64,000 bases of DNA. It comes from JAEUHO01 sp046350655. Its GTDB lineage: Bacteria > Planctomycetota > PLA2 > JAEUHO01. Where the stretch lies: NCBI GenBank assembly GCA_046350655.1, contig JAXMAB010000005.1, forward strand, positions 310,001 through 374,000, written 5' to 3'. The translations under genes and the position numbers were made by a program. The notes below the pieces were generated by a model. It ran no database searches. It had not been told where the DNA came from and saw only the letters and a program-made list of their open reading frames with translations. Below are positions 63,555-64,000 of this stretch, piece after piece (positions within the stretch are counted from its first letter, which is position 1; each line of letters opens with the position of its first letter).

Positions 63555-64000
63555 TCAGGCGACCGGTCCCCCCCCGTGACCGGTCCCCCCGTGCGACGCG
63601 TCCGGCACGGGCCCGCGGAGGAGGTCGACGAGGTGCGGGACGACCCCCGCGACGAACTCGAACGCCTCGACCGCGCCCTCGGGTCGGCCCGGGAGGTTGA
63701 GGACGAGGGACGTGCCCGCGGTCCCCGCGACCGCGCGGCTGCCGAGGGCCTTGACGGTGCGCTCGGCGCTCCGGCGGCGGATCTCCTCCGTCAGCCCGGG
63801 GACCTCCTTCTCGATCACGTCGCGCGTGGCCTCGGGGGTGACGTCGCGCGGGGCCACGCCGGTGCCGCCGGTGGTGAGGAGGAGGCCGAACGCCCCCACC
63901 CGCGCCCGCAGCACCGCCGCGATCTCGGCCCGCTCGTCGGGCACGACGACGACCTCGTCGAGCGCGAAGCCGCGCGCCGCGAGCACCGGGCGCAGGAGCG
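63555..64000 (-). CDS. moaB: MoaB/MogA-family molybdopterin adenylyltransferase (5' end outside window)
   Basis: The C-terminal part (over 140 residues) has the molybdopterin-binding signature LLLTTGGTGVAPRDVTPEAT, then AVAGTAGTSLVLNLPGRPEGAVEAF, as in MogA/MoaB. It would adenylylate molybdopterin before metal insertion. The tail is His/Gly-rich. The N terminus runs off the window, so MogA and MoaB cannot be told apart. Confidence 0.9.
   Translation of the reverse strand, partial: LLRPVLAARGFALDEVVVVPDERAEIAAVLRARVGAFGLLLTTGGTGVAPRDVTPEATRDVIEKEVPGLTEEIRRRSAERTVKALGSRAVAGTAGTSLVLNLPGRPEGAVEAFEFVAGVVPHLVDLLRGPVPDASHGGTGHGGGPVA

Overview
The window is 64 kb of very GC-rich bacterial chromosome, clearly above 70 % G+C with strong third-position bias. 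As a result almost every gene has long antisense or out-of-frame shadow ORFs. Features pointing to a diderm, Planctomycetota-like or similar uncultured lineage are: many lipoproteins and secreted multi-domain proteins (CARDB, carboxypeptidase-regulatory, IPT/TIG, FG-GAP, ZU5 and beta-propeller types), an LpxH-like phosphoesterase, weak or absent Shine-Dalgarno sites at many starts, and frequent GTG starts. The phylum is an inference; the gene content does not prove it.

Layout. 0-9.6 kb: the end of hutI, three interleaved paralogous envelope proteins with an ExbD-like repeat, two small Zn-ribbon or helical proteins, then a ftcD-HAD phosphatase-fchA operon. HutI, FtcD and FchA together cover histidine catabolism from imidazolone propionate and tetrahydrofolate-linked formimino transfer. 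9.7-10.5 kb: a free-standing, highly structured small RNA with its own strong promoter and terminator and a 10-codon ORF behind an extended, near-perfect anti-16S site, followed by a 119-bp tandem repeat. 10.5-18.8 kb: a membrane Zn-ribbon protein, an ABC exporter pair, a large secreted protein, and selA. 18.9-25.5 kb: mutS with an overlapping glycosyltransferase, then secreted lipoproteins. 25.8-29.6 kb: an M28 peptidase, trmB and a LuxR-type regulator.

29.9-32.3 kb is the most unusual region. An initiator tRNA gene with a variant anticodon stem is followed by its terminator hairpin and then by six tandem units of about 300 or 420 bp. Units 1-4 end in an exact or near-exact copy of the last 29 nt of that tRNA (including CCA) plus the terminator hairpin, and start with an inverted copy of the T arm. 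Units 5 and 6 are degraded at the 3' end.

32.5-46.6 kb: a degenerate trypsin-fold protein, a second TrmB-like methyltransferase, an AhpD-like selenoprotein with an in-frame UGA and a bacterial SECIS hairpin (matching the selA gene 17 kb upstream), a ClC-CBS channel, a multi-domain surface protein, an M2-like peptidase, a GGDEF protein, a frameshifted secreted HExxH protein and ettA. 46.7-64 kb: a metzincin-like lipoprotein, an IPT/TIG-repeat protein, arfB, a pterin dehydratase with a pseudouridine synthase, an SDR, a CDF transporter overlapping an M1 aminopeptidase, two tiny overlapping membrane proteins, an LpxH-like enzyme, icmF, and the start of a MoaB/MogA-type gene.

Two dispersed families run through the intergenic DNA. 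One is a covarying hairpin with a conserved CTACGACCCCGTT core (nine copies in four clusters). The other is an 11-mer, CGCGAGGCCCG, seen more than twenty times, often as inverted pairs at gene ends.
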